Notes under the pieces: generated by a model
The model's input: the letters and a program-made list of their open reading frames with translations, nothing else
What the model was told of the DNA's origin: nothing
The model's database searches: none
Shown here: positions 55,352 to 64,000 of the stretch, in pieces
Numbering within the stretch: position 1 is the first letter of the stretch
Layout: each line of letters opens with the position of its first letter
Program-made: the position numbers and the translations under genes
Assembly (NCBI RefSeq): GCF_001426995.1
Contig: NZ_LMFY01000001.1
Location: 2,661,471 to 2,725,470, forward strand
Reading direction: 5' to 3'
Length of the DNA: 64,000 nt
Source of the DNA: Microbacterium sp. Root553
Lineage (GTDB): Bacteria; Actinomycetota; Actinomycetes; Actinomycetales; Microbacteriaceae

Positions 55352-56902
55352 ATGTCTGTTCCCATCTCGCGCGGGCACAACCCGCTGCGTGACCCCGATG
55401 ATCGCCGCCTCAACCGGATCGCGGGGCCCAGCGCCCTCGTGATCTTCGGCGTCACCGGAGACCTGTCACGCAAGAAGCTCATGCCCGCGGTCTACGACCT
55501 CGCCAACCGCGGACTCCTGCCGCCCGGATTCGCCCTCGTCGGGTTCGCCCGCCGCGATTGGGAGGACCAGGACTTCGCGCAGGTCGTCTACGACGCCGTC
55601 AAGGAGCACGCGCGCACGCCGTTCCGTGAGGAGACATGGGCTCAGCTGCTGCAGGGCATCCGGTTCGTGTCCGGCGAGTTCGACAACCCCGATTCGTTCC
55701 GCAAGCTCCGCGAGACGGTCGATCAGCTCGATGTCGAACGCGGCACGATGGGCAACCACGCGTTCTACCTGTCGATCCCGCCGAAGTCGTTCGCCGTCGT
55801 CGCGCAGCAGCTCAAGGACTCGGGTCTCGTCGGTGCGAACGACGATGACGACGAGCGCTGGCGTCGGGTCGTCATCGAGAAGCCCTTCGGGCATGATCTC
55901 GAATCCGCGCGCGAGCTGAACGCCGCCCTCGAGGTCGCGTTCTCACCGGATTCGATCTTCCGCATCGACCACTACCTCGGCAAGGAGACCGTCCAGAACA
56001 TCCTGGCGCTCCGCTTCGCCAATGAGCTCTACGAGCCGATCTGGAACCGCAACTACGTCGACCACGTGCAGATCACGATGGCCGAGGACATCGGCGTCGG
56101 CGGACGCGCGGGGTACTACGACGGAGTCGGAGCCGCGCGCGACGTCATCCAGAACCACCTTCTGCAGCTTCTCGCGCTCACCGCGATGGAAGAGCCGATC
56201 AGCCTCTCCGCGGAGCACCTTCGCGCCGAGAAGGAGAAGGTGCTCGCCGCGGTGCATGTGCCGGACGACCTCTCGCTCTCGACCGCTCGCGGACAGTACG
56301 CCGGCGGATGGCAGGGCGGCGAGCAGGTCACCGGCTTCCTCGACGAAGACGGCATGAACCCCGAGTCGGCCACCGAGACCTACGCGGCCATCAAGCTCGA
56401 GATCGACACCCGGCGCTGGTCGGGCGTCCCGTTCTACCTGCGCACGGGCAAGCGTCTCGGCCGCCGTGTGACCGAGGTCGCCGTGGTGTTCAAGAAGGCG
56501 CCCGAGCACCTCTTCGGACGCTCGAACACAGCGGAGCTGGGGCAGAACGCCCTTGTCATCCGCGTGCAGCCCGACGAGGGCGTCACGATCCGTTTCGGCT
56601 CCAAGGTGCCCGGCAACGGCACCAACGTGCGCGACGTCACGATGGACTTCGGCTACGGACACGCCTTCACAGAGGCGAGCCCCGAGGCGTACGAGCGTCT
56701 GATCCTCGACGTCCTTCTGGGCGATCCGCCCCTGTTCCCGCGACACGAGGAGGTCGAGCTCTCCTGGAAGATCCTCGACCCCGTGGAGGAGTTCTGGGCC
56801 GCCGAGGGCGGTCCGGTCGACCAGTACGCACCCGGCTCCTGGGGTCCGGCATCCGCCGATGACCTTCTGGCCCGCGACGGACGAGTGTGGAGACGCCCAT
56901 GA
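55352..56902 (+). CDS. zwf: Glucose-6-phosphate 1-dehydrogenase
   Basis: Zwf oxidises glucose-6-phosphate to 6-phosphogluconolactone and makes NADPH. The 516-residue protein has the nucleotide motif GVTGDLSRKKLMP, EKPFGHDLESA and the active site RIDHYLGKETVQN. CAGGAGA precedes ATG 55352. It overlaps opcA by ATGA; OpcA is its activator. Confidence 0.97.
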   Translation: MSVPISRGHNPLRDPDDRRLNRIAGPSALVIFGVTGDLSRKKLMPAVYDLANRGLLPPGFALVGFARRDWEDQDFAQVVYDAVKEHARTPFREETWAQLLQGIRFVSGEFDNPDSFRKLRETVDQLDVERGTMGNHAFYLSIPPKSFAVVAQQLKDSGLVGANDDDDERWRRVVIEKPFGHDLESARELNAALEVAFSPDSIFRIDHYLGKETVQNILALRFANELYEPIWNRNYVDHVQITMAEDIGVGGRAGYYDGVGAARDVIQNHLLQLLALTAMEEPISLSAEHLRAEKEKVLAAVHVPDDLSLSTARGQYAGGWQGGEQVTGFLDEDGMNPESATETYAAIKLEIDTRRWSGVPFYLRTGKRLGRRVTEVAVVFKKAPEHLFGRSNTAELGQNALVIRVQPDEGVTIRFGSKVPGNGTNVRDVTMDFGYGHAFTEASPEAYERLILDVLLGDPPLFPRHEEVELSWKILDPVEEFWAAEGGPVDQYAPGSWGPASADDLLARDGRVWRRP

Positions 56903-57834
56903 TCATCGATCTTCCCGACACGACCGTGAGCCAGGTCGCCAAGCAGCTCGTCAAGGTGCGCGAAGAGGGCGGCGCGGTCGCTCTCGGCCGCGTGCTCACG
57001 CTCATCATCTCGGCCCGCAACGGCGTGGCCGAGGCGGCCATCGACGCGGCGAACGATGCGTCGCGCGAGCACCCCATGCGCGTGATCGTCGTCACCACCG
57101 GTGACGGCGACGCACACCTCGACGCCCAGATCCGCGTCGGCGGCGACGCCGGCGCCAGCGAGGTCGTGGTGCTCCACGCCTACGGTGACGCGGCGAGCAA
57201 CGAGGAGAGCCTGGTCACCGGGCTGCTGCTGCCCGACGCTCCCGTCGTCGCCTGGTGGCCGGAGGAAGCACCGGCCGCTCCCTCGGAGTCCCCGCTGGGC
57301 AGGATCGCACAGCGACGCATCACGGATGCCGCGACCGCCCCCGACGTCCGCGATCGGCTCGCGCTCCTCGGGGAGACGCACGCCCCCGGTGACACCGACC
57401 TCGCCTGGACGCGTCTGACGTACTGGCGTGAGCAGCTGGCCGCCGTGCTCGACCAGCCCCCGTACGAAGAGGTCACGGCTGTCGAGGTCCGAGGCGGTTC
57501 CGCCTCTCCGTCGACAGCTCTGCTCGCGGCGTGGCTGCAGATGGCGCTCGACGTCCCGGTCACCTGGTCGTACGAGGATCCGGAGCACTGGCAGGAGGGC
57601 ATCAAGGGTGTGCGTCTGCACCGCGAGTCGGGCGACATCCTGCTCGAGCGCCCGACGCCGGGTGCTGCCGTCCTCACCCAGCCGGATCAGCCGGACCACG
57701 ACCTGCATCTCCCCCGACGCACCCTCCGCGAGTGTCTCGCCGAGGAGCTGCGCAGGCTCGACCCCGACGTCCTGTACGGTCGAGTGATCACCGAGGGCTG
57801 GGAGAAGCTGGGCCCGCCCAAGACAGGAGAATGA
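56899..57834 (+). CDS. opcA: Glucose-6-phosphate dehydrogenase assembly protein OpcA
   Basis: OpcA is needed for full Zwf activity in actinobacteria and cyanobacteria. The 311-residue protein has VSQVAKQLVKVREEGGAVALG-type N-terminus and PVVAWWPEEAPAAP. It has no membrane segment. ATG 56899 overlaps zwf, and its stop overlaps pgl, so the three are coupled. Confidence 0.94.
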   Translation: MIIDLPDTTVSQVAKQLVKVREEGGAVALGRVLTLIISARNGVAEAAIDAANDASREHPMRVIVVTTGDGDAHLDAQIRVGGDAGASEVVVLHAYGDAASNEESLVTGLLLPDAPVVAWWPEEAPAAPSESPLGRIAQRRITDAATAPDVRDRLALLGETHAPGDTDLAWTRLTYWREQLAAVLDQPPYEEVTAVEVRGGSASPSTALLAAWLQMALDVPVTWSYEDPEHWQEGIKGVRLHRESGDILLERPTPGAAVLTQPDQPDHDLHLPRRTLRECLAEELRRLDPDVLYGRVITEGWEKLGPPKTGE

Positions 57835-58619
57835 TGTCGACGCAGACAACGTCCGCGGAGAAGCGCGTCGTGGTCGAGGCCACCCCTGAGGCTCTCGCCA
57901 CGAGCGTGGCCGACAGATTCCTCACCCGGCTGCGCGCCCGCACGCGAAACGGGCGGATCGCCCATGTCGCCCTCACCGGCGGATCGATGGGCGGGGCCGT
58001 GCTGCGAGCGACCCTCCGCAACCCGAGGTCTGCACAGATCGACTGGTCTCTCGTGCACTTCTGGTGGGGAGACGAGCGCTTCGTCGCGCGCGACGACGCC
58101 GATCGCAACGCCCTCCAGTCCCGGGAGGCGCTGCTGGATCACATCGCCGTTCCCGAGGAGAACGTGCACGAGGTGGCGGCTTCCGGAGAGGGCCTGACCC
58201 TCGACGAGGCGGCTGCGGCCTACGCCGCCGAGCTCGCGAGGTTCGGTACCTCCGAGCACCCCTGGCCGTCGTTCGCGGTCTGCTTCCTCGGCGTCGGTCC
58301 TGATGGTCACATCGCCTCGCTCTTCCCCGACCGTACCGAGGTCACGGTGACGGATGCGGCCGCACTCCCCGTTCGCGACTCGCCCAAGCCGCCACCCGAG
58401 CGCGTGACGCTGACCCGCCCTGTGCTCAATGCGTCGAAGCGGGTATGGCTGGTGCTCACGGGGGCCGACAAGGCGTCGGCACTGGGCCTCGCGCTCGCAG
58501 GGGCCAGTTATACGAACGTGCCCGCAGCGGGTGCGAAAGGACGCAAGCGCACGGTGTTCTTCGTCGACGAGGCCGCGGCCTCGGAGGTGTCGCCGGACCT
58601 CATCGATCCGGCGTACTGA
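57831..58619 (+). CDS. pgl: 6-phosphogluconolactonase
   Basis: Pgl hydrolyses 6-phosphogluconolactone to 6-phosphogluconate. The 262-residue DevB-type protein has LTGGSMG (about 46-52), WWGDERFV and GVGPDGHIASLFP. AGGAGA lies just before ATG 57831; the next codon is also ATG. It ends the pentose phosphate operon. Gnd is not in the window. Confidence 0.94.
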   Translation: MMSTQTTSAEKRVVVEATPEALATSVADRFLTRLRARTRNGRIAHVALTGGSMGGAVLRATLRNPRSAQIDWSLVHFWWGDERFVARDDADRNALQSREALLDHIAVPEENVHEVAASGEGLTLDEAAAAYAAELARFGTSEHPWPSFAVCFLGVGPDGHIASLFPDRTEVTVTDAAALPVRDSPKPPPERVTLTRPVLNASKRVWLVLTGADKASALGLALAGASYTNVPAAGAKGRKRTVFFVDEAAASEVSPDLIDPAY

Positions 58620-58648
58620 CGCGGTCGAACGCGACGGCGCTGACGCGC

Positions 58649-59656
58649 TCAGGCCTCGGGGTGCTCCTCGGGGCCTTTCGCGTCGCTGCCCCGGGAGATG
58701 CCGAGGTCCTGACTGTCGCTCAGCACCTGCGGGTGGTAGCGGGCGAGCCCCACGACACCCCACACGGCGATCGCCCCTGCGACGCCGAAGATCACCAGGA
58801 CCCACGGCGGAGCGGCGGAGGCCTCCCCCAGCACGACCATTCCGATGAGCACCGCGATGAGCGGATCGACGACCGTCAGGCCGGCGATCACGAGGTCGGG
58901 AGGGCCGGAGCTGTACGCGGTCTGCACGAAGTAGGCGCCCACGGCTGCCGCGGCGATCAGGGCGATCACGCAGATCACCGTGATCCACTCGAAGTTGCCG
59001 GCTTCGATCCGGTTGATCACGGCTTTCGCGAGAGTCGCGACGAAGCCGTAGAGGATACCCGCGCCGATGACGTAGAAGAGCGCGCGCATGCGGCGACGGA
59101 GGACGAGCCAGCAGGCCCCGAGCACGATGATGACGACGAGCAGGATCGCCAGGATCGTGAAGAGCTCGGTGTCGGCGATCTCCTTCTCGGTCGCGAAGAT
59201 GGCGGCGAAGAAGACGAAGAGGAAGATCCCGCCCACACAGCACACGATCGCTGTGATCGACTGCCTGGTGGGTGAGTGTCCGGAGATCCGCGCGTTCAGC
59301 AGCGTGGTGATCACGAGCGCGATGGCGCCGAGCGGCTGCACGACGATCAGCGGAGCCTGCGAGAGCGCGGCGAGCTGGCACACGATGGCCAGTGCGAGCA
59401 TCAACGTGCCCGCCAACCACGACGGACGGGTGAGGAGCGCCTTGATCTGGCCGGCGCTCAGACCGCTGGTGCCGTTCGCCCCGCTCAGACGCTCGACCTT
59501 CTCGACCCCGCGGTGCTGGTACTGCGCGCCGAGCGACATGAAGACGGCGCCGGCCAGCGCCAGCGGGATGCCGAGGAGCAGCTTGGGGTTCTGAAAGACG
59601 CCAACCAGCTGCTCTGTGACGTCGTCCGCCCCAGTCATCCATACGGAGATGCTCAC
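58649..59656 (-). CDS. DMT-superfamily (NIPA/EamA-like) transporter
   Basis: The 335-residue protein has nine to ten membrane segments and the duplicated layout of EamA-type carriers, with LIVVQPLGAIALVITTLLNARISG and GLTVVDPLIAVLIGMVVLGE. GTG 59656 has AGGG upstream; ATG 59638 is an alternative. It is convergent with pgl and divergent from def. Substrate unknown. Confidence 0.82.
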   Translation of the reverse strand: MSISVWMTGADDVTEQLVGVFQNPKLLLGIPLALAGAVFMSLGAQYQHRGVEKVERLSGANGTSGLSAGQIKALLTRPSWLAGTLMLALAIVCQLAALSQAPLIVVQPLGAIALVITTLLNARISGHSPTRQSITAIVCCVGGIFLFVFFAAIFATEKEIADTELFTILAILLVVIIVLGACWLVLRRRMRALFYVIGAGILYGFVATLAKAVINRIEAGNFEWITVICVIALIAAAAVGAYFVQTAYSSGPPDLVIAGLTVVDPLIAVLIGMVVLGEASAAPPWVLVIFGVAGAIAVWGVVGLARYHPQVLSDSQDLGISRGSDAKGPEEHPEA

Positions 59657-59699
59657 GCTAAGACCCTACCCGGGGATATGCGCCGAGTAGGGTTATGGC

Positions 59700-60266
59700 G
59701 TGGCTGTTCTTCCTATTCGCATCATGGGCGACCCCGTCCTGCACTCCCCCGCTTCCCCCGTCGACGAGATCACCGACGACATCCGCGTCCTCGTCGCCGA
59801 CATGTTCGAGACCATGGACATCGCACCCGGCGTGGGCCTCGCCGCCCCGCAGGTCGGGGTGCCGCTGCGCCTCTACACGTACTCCTACGTCGACGATGAC
59901 GATCAGCCCTGGCGCGGGGTCATCATCAACCCCGAGCTGTGGATGGTGCCGCTCGAGCCGGGCGAACCCGATGACGAGCTCGAGTCCGAGGGATGCCTCT
60001 CGTTCCCCGGCGAGCGATTCCCCCTGCGCCGCTCCGAGCGGGTGCGGGTGACGGGGCTCGACCTCGAGGGCGCCCCGGTCGAGATCGTCGTCGACGGATG
60101 GCGCGCGCGCATCATGCAGCATGAGTTCGATCATCTCGACGGCATCCTCTACATCGACCGTCTGTCGGACGGCGACTGGAAGACCGTGCAGAAGATCGCC
60201 AAGAAGCGCGGATGGGGCAAGCCGGGCGCCAGCTGGATGCCGGGCGTCGAGGATCTCGAAGGCTGA
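59700..60266 (+). CDS. def: Peptide deformylase
   Basis: Def removes the formyl group from the N-terminal methionine of new proteins. The 188-residue metalloenzyme has all three motifs: GVGLAAPQVG, EGCLSFPGE and QHEFDHLDG, giving the Cys and two His metal ligands and catalytic Glu/Asp set. GTG 59700 has AGGG upstream. Confidence 0.95.
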   Translation: MAVLPIRIMGDPVLHSPASPVDEITDDIRVLVADMFETMDIAPGVGLAAPQVGVPLRLYTYSYVDDDDQPWRGVIINPELWMVPLEPGEPDDELESEGCLSFPGERFPLRRSERVRVTGLDLEGAPVEIVVDGWRARIMQHEFDHLDGILYIDRLSDGDWKTVQKIAKKRGWGKPGASWMPGVEDLEG

Positions 60267-60299
60267 CAGCCTTTCAGCCCAATCACAGGCTTCTCCGAG

Positions 60300-60329
60300 T
60301 TGCATCACAGACTCGCGGACGGATAGCGT
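60300..60329 (+). promoter_or_regulatory. Candidate promoter for the lipoprotein gene
   Basis: TTGCAT (60300-60305) and TAGCGT (60324-60329) are separated by 18 bases, about 53 bases before the start codon. Confidence 0.4.
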
Positions 60330-60381
60330 TCTGGAGGCGGCATATCGGAATGCCCGCCCACGACGCTCTGGAGGGGACATC

Positions 60382-60897
60382 ATGATGAAAATGCGCACTC
60401 GACGCGCACTGGCGCTCGCAGGTTCTGCGGTGGCGCTGTCGGTCGCTCTGACCGGCTGCAGCGCACTGAACGGCATTCTCGGAGGAGGTGCCGGCGACGC
60501 GGATCGCGACGAGGACACCGGACAGGTCACCGAGAGCGCCAACATCGACATCTTCGCGCTCAAGCTCGGCGACTGCAAGATGGCCAGCGCCTCCGGTCTG
60601 ATCGAGGATGCCGATGTCGTCCCCTGCGACCAGCCGCACGATGAAGAGGTCTACTACGAGATCACGATGAAAGACGGCGAGTTCTCCGAAGAGGCCGTCG
60701 ACACCGCCTCGCAGGAGTGCATCGGCGACGCGTACACGAGCTTCATCGGCGTCGCGTACGACGATTCCGCACTCGAGGTGTACCCGATCACCCCGACGCA
60801 GGACACCTGGGACCAGCTGAACGACCGCGTCGTGCAGTGCGTCGTCACCGACCCGGCAGGACAGACCACCGGCTCCCTCAAGGGCGCCGCGCGCTGA
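60382..60897 (+). CDS. Secreted lipoprotein, septum-formation-like domain
   Basis: The 171-residue protein has a signal peptide with lipobox LTGC (Cys about residue 26), so it is anchored outside the membrane. The mature part has KLGDC and VVPCDQPHDEEVYYEI, resembling the actinobacterial septum-formation domain with paired cysteines. GGAGGGG lies upstream of ATG 60382. A strong terminator follows. Confidence 0.8.
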   Translation: MMKMRTRRALALAGSAVALSVALTGCSALNGILGGGAGDADRDEDTGQVTESANIDIFALKLGDCKMASASGLIEDADVVPCDQPHDEEVYYEITMKDGEFSEEAVDTASQECIGDAYTSFIGVAYDDSALEVYPITPTQDTWDQLNDRVVQCVVTDPAGQTTGSLKGAAR

Positions 60898-60905
60898 TCA
60901 GATCG

Positions 60906-60944
60906 ACGAAAGAAGGCCCCGTCATCGACGGGGCCTTCTTTCGT
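60906..60944 (+). terminator. Strong terminator after the lipoprotein gene
   Basis: A perfect 18-bp stem (60906-60923 with 60927-60944) and 3-base loop, starting 9 bases past the stop. The 3' arm ends with TTCTTTCGT. Confidence 0.9.
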
Positions 60945-60989
60945 GCGTCGGTCCTGCTCCGCCGCGACGGCAGAGCTCCGGTGGAAAGG

Positions 60990-61017
60990 GAAAAGCCCCT
61001 CCGAAGAGGGGCTTTTC
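60990..61017 (-). terminator. Terminator of tRNA-Asn
   Basis: A perfect 12-bp stem (60990-61001 with 61006-61017) and CGAA loop directly after the tRNA 3' end on the minus strand; the distal arm ends in TTTTC. Confidence 0.85.
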
Positions 61018-61019
61018 AT

Positions 61020-61095
61020 TGGCTCCCCGGCTTGGACTCGAACCAAGAACCTGCCGGTTAACAGCCGGCTGCTCTGCCAATTGAGCTACCGAGGA
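61020..61095 (-). tRNA. tRNA-Asn (GTT anticodon)
   Basis: The minus strand folds into a cloverleaf: acceptor TCCTCGG/CCGGGGA, D-arm AGCTCAATTGGCAGAGC, anticodon stem GCCGG/CCGGC with loop CTGTTAA (anticodon GTT) and T-arm CTTGGTTCGAGTCCAAG. CCA is encoded at 61020-61022. Confidence 0.97.
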
Positions 61096-61192
61096 ATGTG
61101 CTCCGCTGCGCGGGCAACTCGTCAATCCTAGCAAACTCCGGAGCGTGCTCGTGACACGGGCCGCACATCGGGCGTGTCGCTCAGGGCCCGGC

Positions 61193-61966
61193 TCAGAGCC
61201 CCGAATCCGCTTCGGCGTTCGGCGCCCAGAGCAGGTCCTTGCCGACGCCGCGCGCCACCACATGCCCGCCGCGGAGCATGAGCGTCTCGGCGTTCAGCTC
61301 GCGGATGAAGTCGGCGTCGTTGGTGACGAGCAGAGCCCCCATCCCCAGTTCCTTCCGGCGTCGTGTGATCGCGTCGAACACGACCGGCCTGACCTCGAGG
61401 TCGAGGTTGGCGAGGATCTCGTCGGCGATCAGGACCCGCGGCTCGAGCACGAACGACCGGGCGATCGCGACCCGCTGGCGCATCCCGGCGCTGAGCTCGT
61501 AGGGGAACTTCGAGGCCGTGCCGAGCGGAAGGTGCAGTTCGTCGAGCAGCGTCGCGACCCGGATCGACAGCGCCTTCGTGTTCACGCGCTTCTCGCGCAT
61601 CAGAATGGGCTCCGCGATCACCTCGTTGACCGTGAGCTGGGGCGGAAGGTCGGCACCGGCCCCCTGTGGCACGAAGCCCGTGCGGTAGGTGAGCACCCGA
61701 TGCTTGCGCCCCGGACGGCGGATGTCGACGCCGCAGACCTGCGCGCTCCCTCCGACGACCCGGACGGAGGCATCGGTCGAACCGGCCAGCGCGGCGACGA
61801 GCGTCGATTTACCCGACCCGGTCGGACCCGCCACGCAGATGAGTTCACCGGGCGCGAGTGAGAAGCTGACACCGTCGATGGCCCGGGTGGGGCCGCTGTG
61901 GCCCACGCGGTCGATCACGAGGTCGGAGGTGTCGATCGCGTTCGTCGACTCGGGGCGAGAGGCCAT
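61193..61966 (-). CDS. Orphan ABC transporter ATP-binding protein
   Basis: The 257-residue ATPase has Walker A GPTGSGKS, signature LSAGMRQRV, and a Walker B VLIADEILANLD with Glu-Ile instead of the usual Glu-Pro. The domain resembles peptide transporter ATPases. No permease is adjacent. ATG 61966 has AGGAT and GGAGG upstream; GTG 61981 is an alternative. It is followed by tRNA-Asn and preceded by dnaG. Confidence 0.78.
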   Translation of the reverse strand: MASRPESTNAIDTSDLVIDRVGHSGPTRAIDGVSFSLAPGELICVAGPTGSGKSTLVAALAGSTDASVRVVGGSAQVCGVDIRRPGRKHRVLTYRTGFVPQGAGADLPPQLTVNEVIAEPILMREKRVNTKALSIRVATLLDELHLPLGTASKFPYELSAGMRQRVAIARSFVLEPRVLIADEILANLDLEVRPVVFDAITRRRKELGMGALLVTNDADFIRELNAETLMLRGGHVVARGVGKDLLWAPNAEADSGL

Positions 61967-62002
61967 TCCTCCATCCTGCACTGCCGCACAGGACGGAGTC
62001 CG

Positions 62003-63868
62003 TTACGACTCGGTGAACCGCTGACGCTCGACGTCGATGTCTCTCAGACGCATCCGCAACGCGCGTCCTCCGTCGGAATCCGCCGGCACCCGCTGCACGG
62101 CACCGAGCAGCTCCTCCTTCTCCTGCTGGAGGCTCCGCATGATCAGACGACGGGCGAGGTCGGTCGTCGATGCGACCGCACCCTCTTCGTTGCGTGCAGG
62201 GAACGGCGTCATCAGCAGCTCTCCCGCGAGCGAACGGTACGGCTCGCGCACCGAGTTCACGGCATCCGTCACCCAGCCCGATCGGGTGCGATCGGGGGCG
62301 GCGGCGACCGCCTCGCGCACGGCATCGAGACCCGGCGTGCGGAACGGAGCGCCGAGCGCACGTGCGAGCAGCGCCTGATCGACCTGGTGCCCGTACTGCA
62401 GCGCTCCCATCAATGCATCCCGCTCGACAGCGACGTCGGCGGTGCGGGGCAGGCTCGCGAGCGTCACCGGTGCGAGTGCGGAACCCGCCCCGGAATCGGA
62501 TGCGGTGTCGTGCCGGGTGACCGTCTCGTGGCGCGACGTCTGCGCTCCCCCGCGAGCCGCCCGCTCGACCTCACTGTGAACCTCGGTCGGATCCATGCCG
62601 AGGCGGCGGGCGAGGACGCGCTCGTAGCCGGGGCGCAGCAGGCGGTCGCGGATCTCGGCGACGATCGGCGCCGCGGCACGCAGGGCACCGACCCGCCCCT
62701 CGACGGTGGCGAGATCGAAGCCGCTCAGCTTGCGGTCGATGGCGAACTCGAACATCGGCTGCTTGGTCTCCATGAGAGAGCGCACGGCGGCGTCGCCGCG
62801 CTGCAGTCGCAGATCGCAGGGATCGAGGCCGTCCGGGGCGACGGCCACGAACGTCTGCGCATTGAAGCGATCATCCTCGGTGAACGCCCTCAGAGCCGCC
62901 TTCTGACCGGCCTCGTCACCGTCGAAGGTGAAGACCACTTCGCCCGAGGCGTTGTCGTCTCCCATGACGCGGCGCAGCACCTTGATGTGATCGGTACCGA
63001 ATGCCGTGCCGCAGGTCGCGATCGCCGTAGTGAGACCCGCCAGATGGCAGGCCATCACGTCGGTGTATCCCTCGACCACCACGACCCGGCGAGGGTCGCC
63101 ACGGGCGATGTCGCGCTTGGCGAGATCGAGGCCGTACAGCACCTGAGCCTTCTTGTAGATCGGGGTCTCGGGGGTGTTCAGGTACTTCGGACCCTTGTCG
63201 TCGTCGAACAGCTTGCGGGCGCCGAATCCGATCGTCTGCCCTGACACGTCGCGGATGGGCCACACCAGACGGCCGCGGAACCGGTCGTACACGCCGCGCT
63301 GACCCGTGGAGACGAGGCCTGCGGTGCTCAGTTCGTCGCGCGTGAAGCCCTGCGCCGTGAGCGCCTTGAGCATCTTGTCCCACCCACGGGGGGCGAAGCC
63401 GACACCGAAGTGCGCCGCGGCTCCGGCGTCGAAGCCACGCTCACCCAGGAAGCGACGCCCCTCCTCGGCATCCGCGGTGAGTAGCTGACCCCGGAAGTAC
63501 TCCGCCGCGGCCGTGTTGGCGGCGTACAGGCGGCTGCGTCCGCTCGTCTCCGGTGCCGATCCGCCGTCTTCGTAGTGCAGCGCGAAGCCGACACGGCCGG
63601 CGAGTCGCTCGACGGCTTCGGTGAAGCTGACGTGATCCATCTCGCGGAGGAAGGAGTAGACGTCACCCGATGCGCCGCATCCGAAGCAGTGGTAGTAGCC
63701 CACCTGGGGCCGCACGTGGAAGCTCGGGCTCTTCTCGTCGTGGAAGGGGCAGAGCCCCTTGAGCGACCCGACGCCCGCTGACTTGAGCGCGACGCGCTCT
63801 CCGACGATGTCGGCGATGTTCGTGCGCGCCTTGACCTCGTCGACGTCGGCCTGGCGGATGAGGGGCAT
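62003..63868 (-). CDS. dnaG: DNA primase
   Basis: DnaG makes RNA primers for DNA replication. The 621-residue protein has the CHC2 zinc finger (Cys40, His43, Cys61, Cys64), the RNA polymerase core with FPKGWDKML-like [10 protein letters not shown], and TOPRIM motifs [13 protein letters not shown] and [15 protein letters not shown] 63868 overlaps the upstream stop by one base (TGATG). Confidence 0.96.
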   Translation of the reverse strand: MPLIRQADVDEVKARTNIADIVGERVALKSAGVGSLKGLCPFHDEKSPSFHVRPQVGYYHCFGCGASGDVYSFLREMDHVSFTEAVERLAGRVGFALHYEDGGSAPETSGRSRLYAANTAAAEYFRGQLLTADAEEGRRFLGERGFDAGAAAHFGVGFAPRGWDKMLKALTAQGFTRDELSTAGLVSTGQRGVYDRFRGRLVWPIRDVSGQTIGFGARKLFDDDKGPKYLNTPETPIYKKAQVLYGLDLAKRDIARGDPRRVVVVEGYTDVMACHLAGLTTAIATCGTAFGTDHIKVLRRVMGDDNASGEVVFTFDGDEAGQKAALRAFTEDDRFNAQTFVAVAPDGLDPCDLRLQRGDAAVRSLMETKQPMFEFAIDRKLSGFDLATVEGRVGALRAAAPIVAEIRDRLLRPGYERVLARRLGMDPTEVHSEVERAARGGAQTSRHETVTRHDTASDSGAGSALAPVTLASLPRTADVAVERDALMGALQYGHQVDQALLARALGAPFRTPGLDAVREAVAAAPDRTRSGWVTDAVNSVREPYRSLAGELLMTPFPARNEEGAVASTTDLARRLIMRSLQQEKEELLGAVQRVPADSDGGRALRMRLRDIDVERQRFTES

Positions 63869-64000
63869 CAGCCCACCTCTTCGACGACGACCCGACGCGG
63901 TGCGTGCGGGGTCGCCCCCGGTCGGGCGTGCCGCGGCGTCCAGATGCCGACCTCGGCCGGATCGATCTCGCCGACGAGCCTGTTGTGCCAGTCGATCGCG
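63868..64000 (-). CDS. C-terminal end of an unidentified gene, cut by the window edge
   Basis: The last 43 codons, ending in a TGA that shares a base with the dnaG start, read [12 protein letters not shown] near the start and RRVVVEEVG at the end. The gene is co-transcribed with dnaG. A dGTPase is often in this place, but these residues do not let me confirm it. Confidence 0.55.
   Translation of the reverse strand, partial: AIDWHNRLVGEIDPAEVGIWTPRHARPGATPHAPRRVVVEEVG

Overview
The window reads as core chromosome from a high-GC Gram-positive actinobacterium, most likely Microbacteriaceae and close to Microbacterium. The basis is strong G/C bias at third codon positions, frequent GTG starts, dense ATGA/GTGA stop-start overlaps, and actinobacterial gene orders: aceE-fasR-fabD-fabH-acpP-fabF; sufBD-Rieske-sufC-sufT beside ctaA/ctaB and tkt-tal-pgi-zwf-opcA-pgl; divergent glgC and glgA/glgM. 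I see no phage genes, transposases, CRISPR arrays or rRNA. Two tRNA genes are present, Val(TAC) and Asn(GTT).

Layout. 0-8.4 kb is accessory and regulatory: an MFS exporter divergent from a chloroperoxidase-like hydrolase across a palindromic site, an XRE regulator with an acetyltransferase, and a NarL-type two-component system followed by an ABC-2 exporter. 8.5-16.4 kb is tRNA-Val, the pyruvate dehydrogenase E1 gene and the type II fatty acid synthesis operon with its PucR-type activator. 16.5-18.7 kb holds a divergent MocR regulator/YczE membrane protein pair with repeated operator-like motifs. 18.8-23.7 kb is the least ordinary stretch: a DUF3145 protein, a predicted 2-oxoglutarate/Fe(II) dioxygenase behind a DtxR/IdeR-like box, and a DUF262/HNH protein almost fused to a serine peptidase. 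24-32 kb carries ribosomal protein L31 type B, glycogen and maltose-1-phosphate synthesis, serB, fabG and a SURF1 cluster.

32-40.9 kb has a short PNPOx-like oxidase, an ABC-F ATPase, DedA, a second two-component system, an acyltransferase, and the biotin ECF transporter bioY-bioM-bioN with its regulator bioQ and a double operator. 40.9-47.5 kb is the SUF iron-sulfur operon read leftwards; it continues into a MalY-type aminotransferase and an MFS exporter and contains no SufS or SufU. 47.7-58.6 kb joins heme A synthesis (ctaA, ctaB) to the pentose phosphate operon. 58.6-64 kb has a DMT transporter, peptide deformylase, a lipoprotein, tRNA-Asn, an orphan ABC ATPase, dnaG and the 3' end of another gene.

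How it fits together. AceE makes acetyl-CoA next to the genes that turn it into fatty acids. Zwf/OpcA/Pgl with Tkt/Tal/Pgi form a complete oxidative and non-oxidative pentose phosphate branch except for Gnd and the pentose isomerase/epimerase. CtaA, CtaB and SURF1 serve cytochrome oxidase, and the Suf genes supply Fe-S clusters. No wholly new multi-gene system is evident. The best leads are the DUF262-peptidase pair, the iron-box dioxygenase, the MocR/YczE operator array and the SUF operon with an aminotransferase where a desulfurase might be expected.
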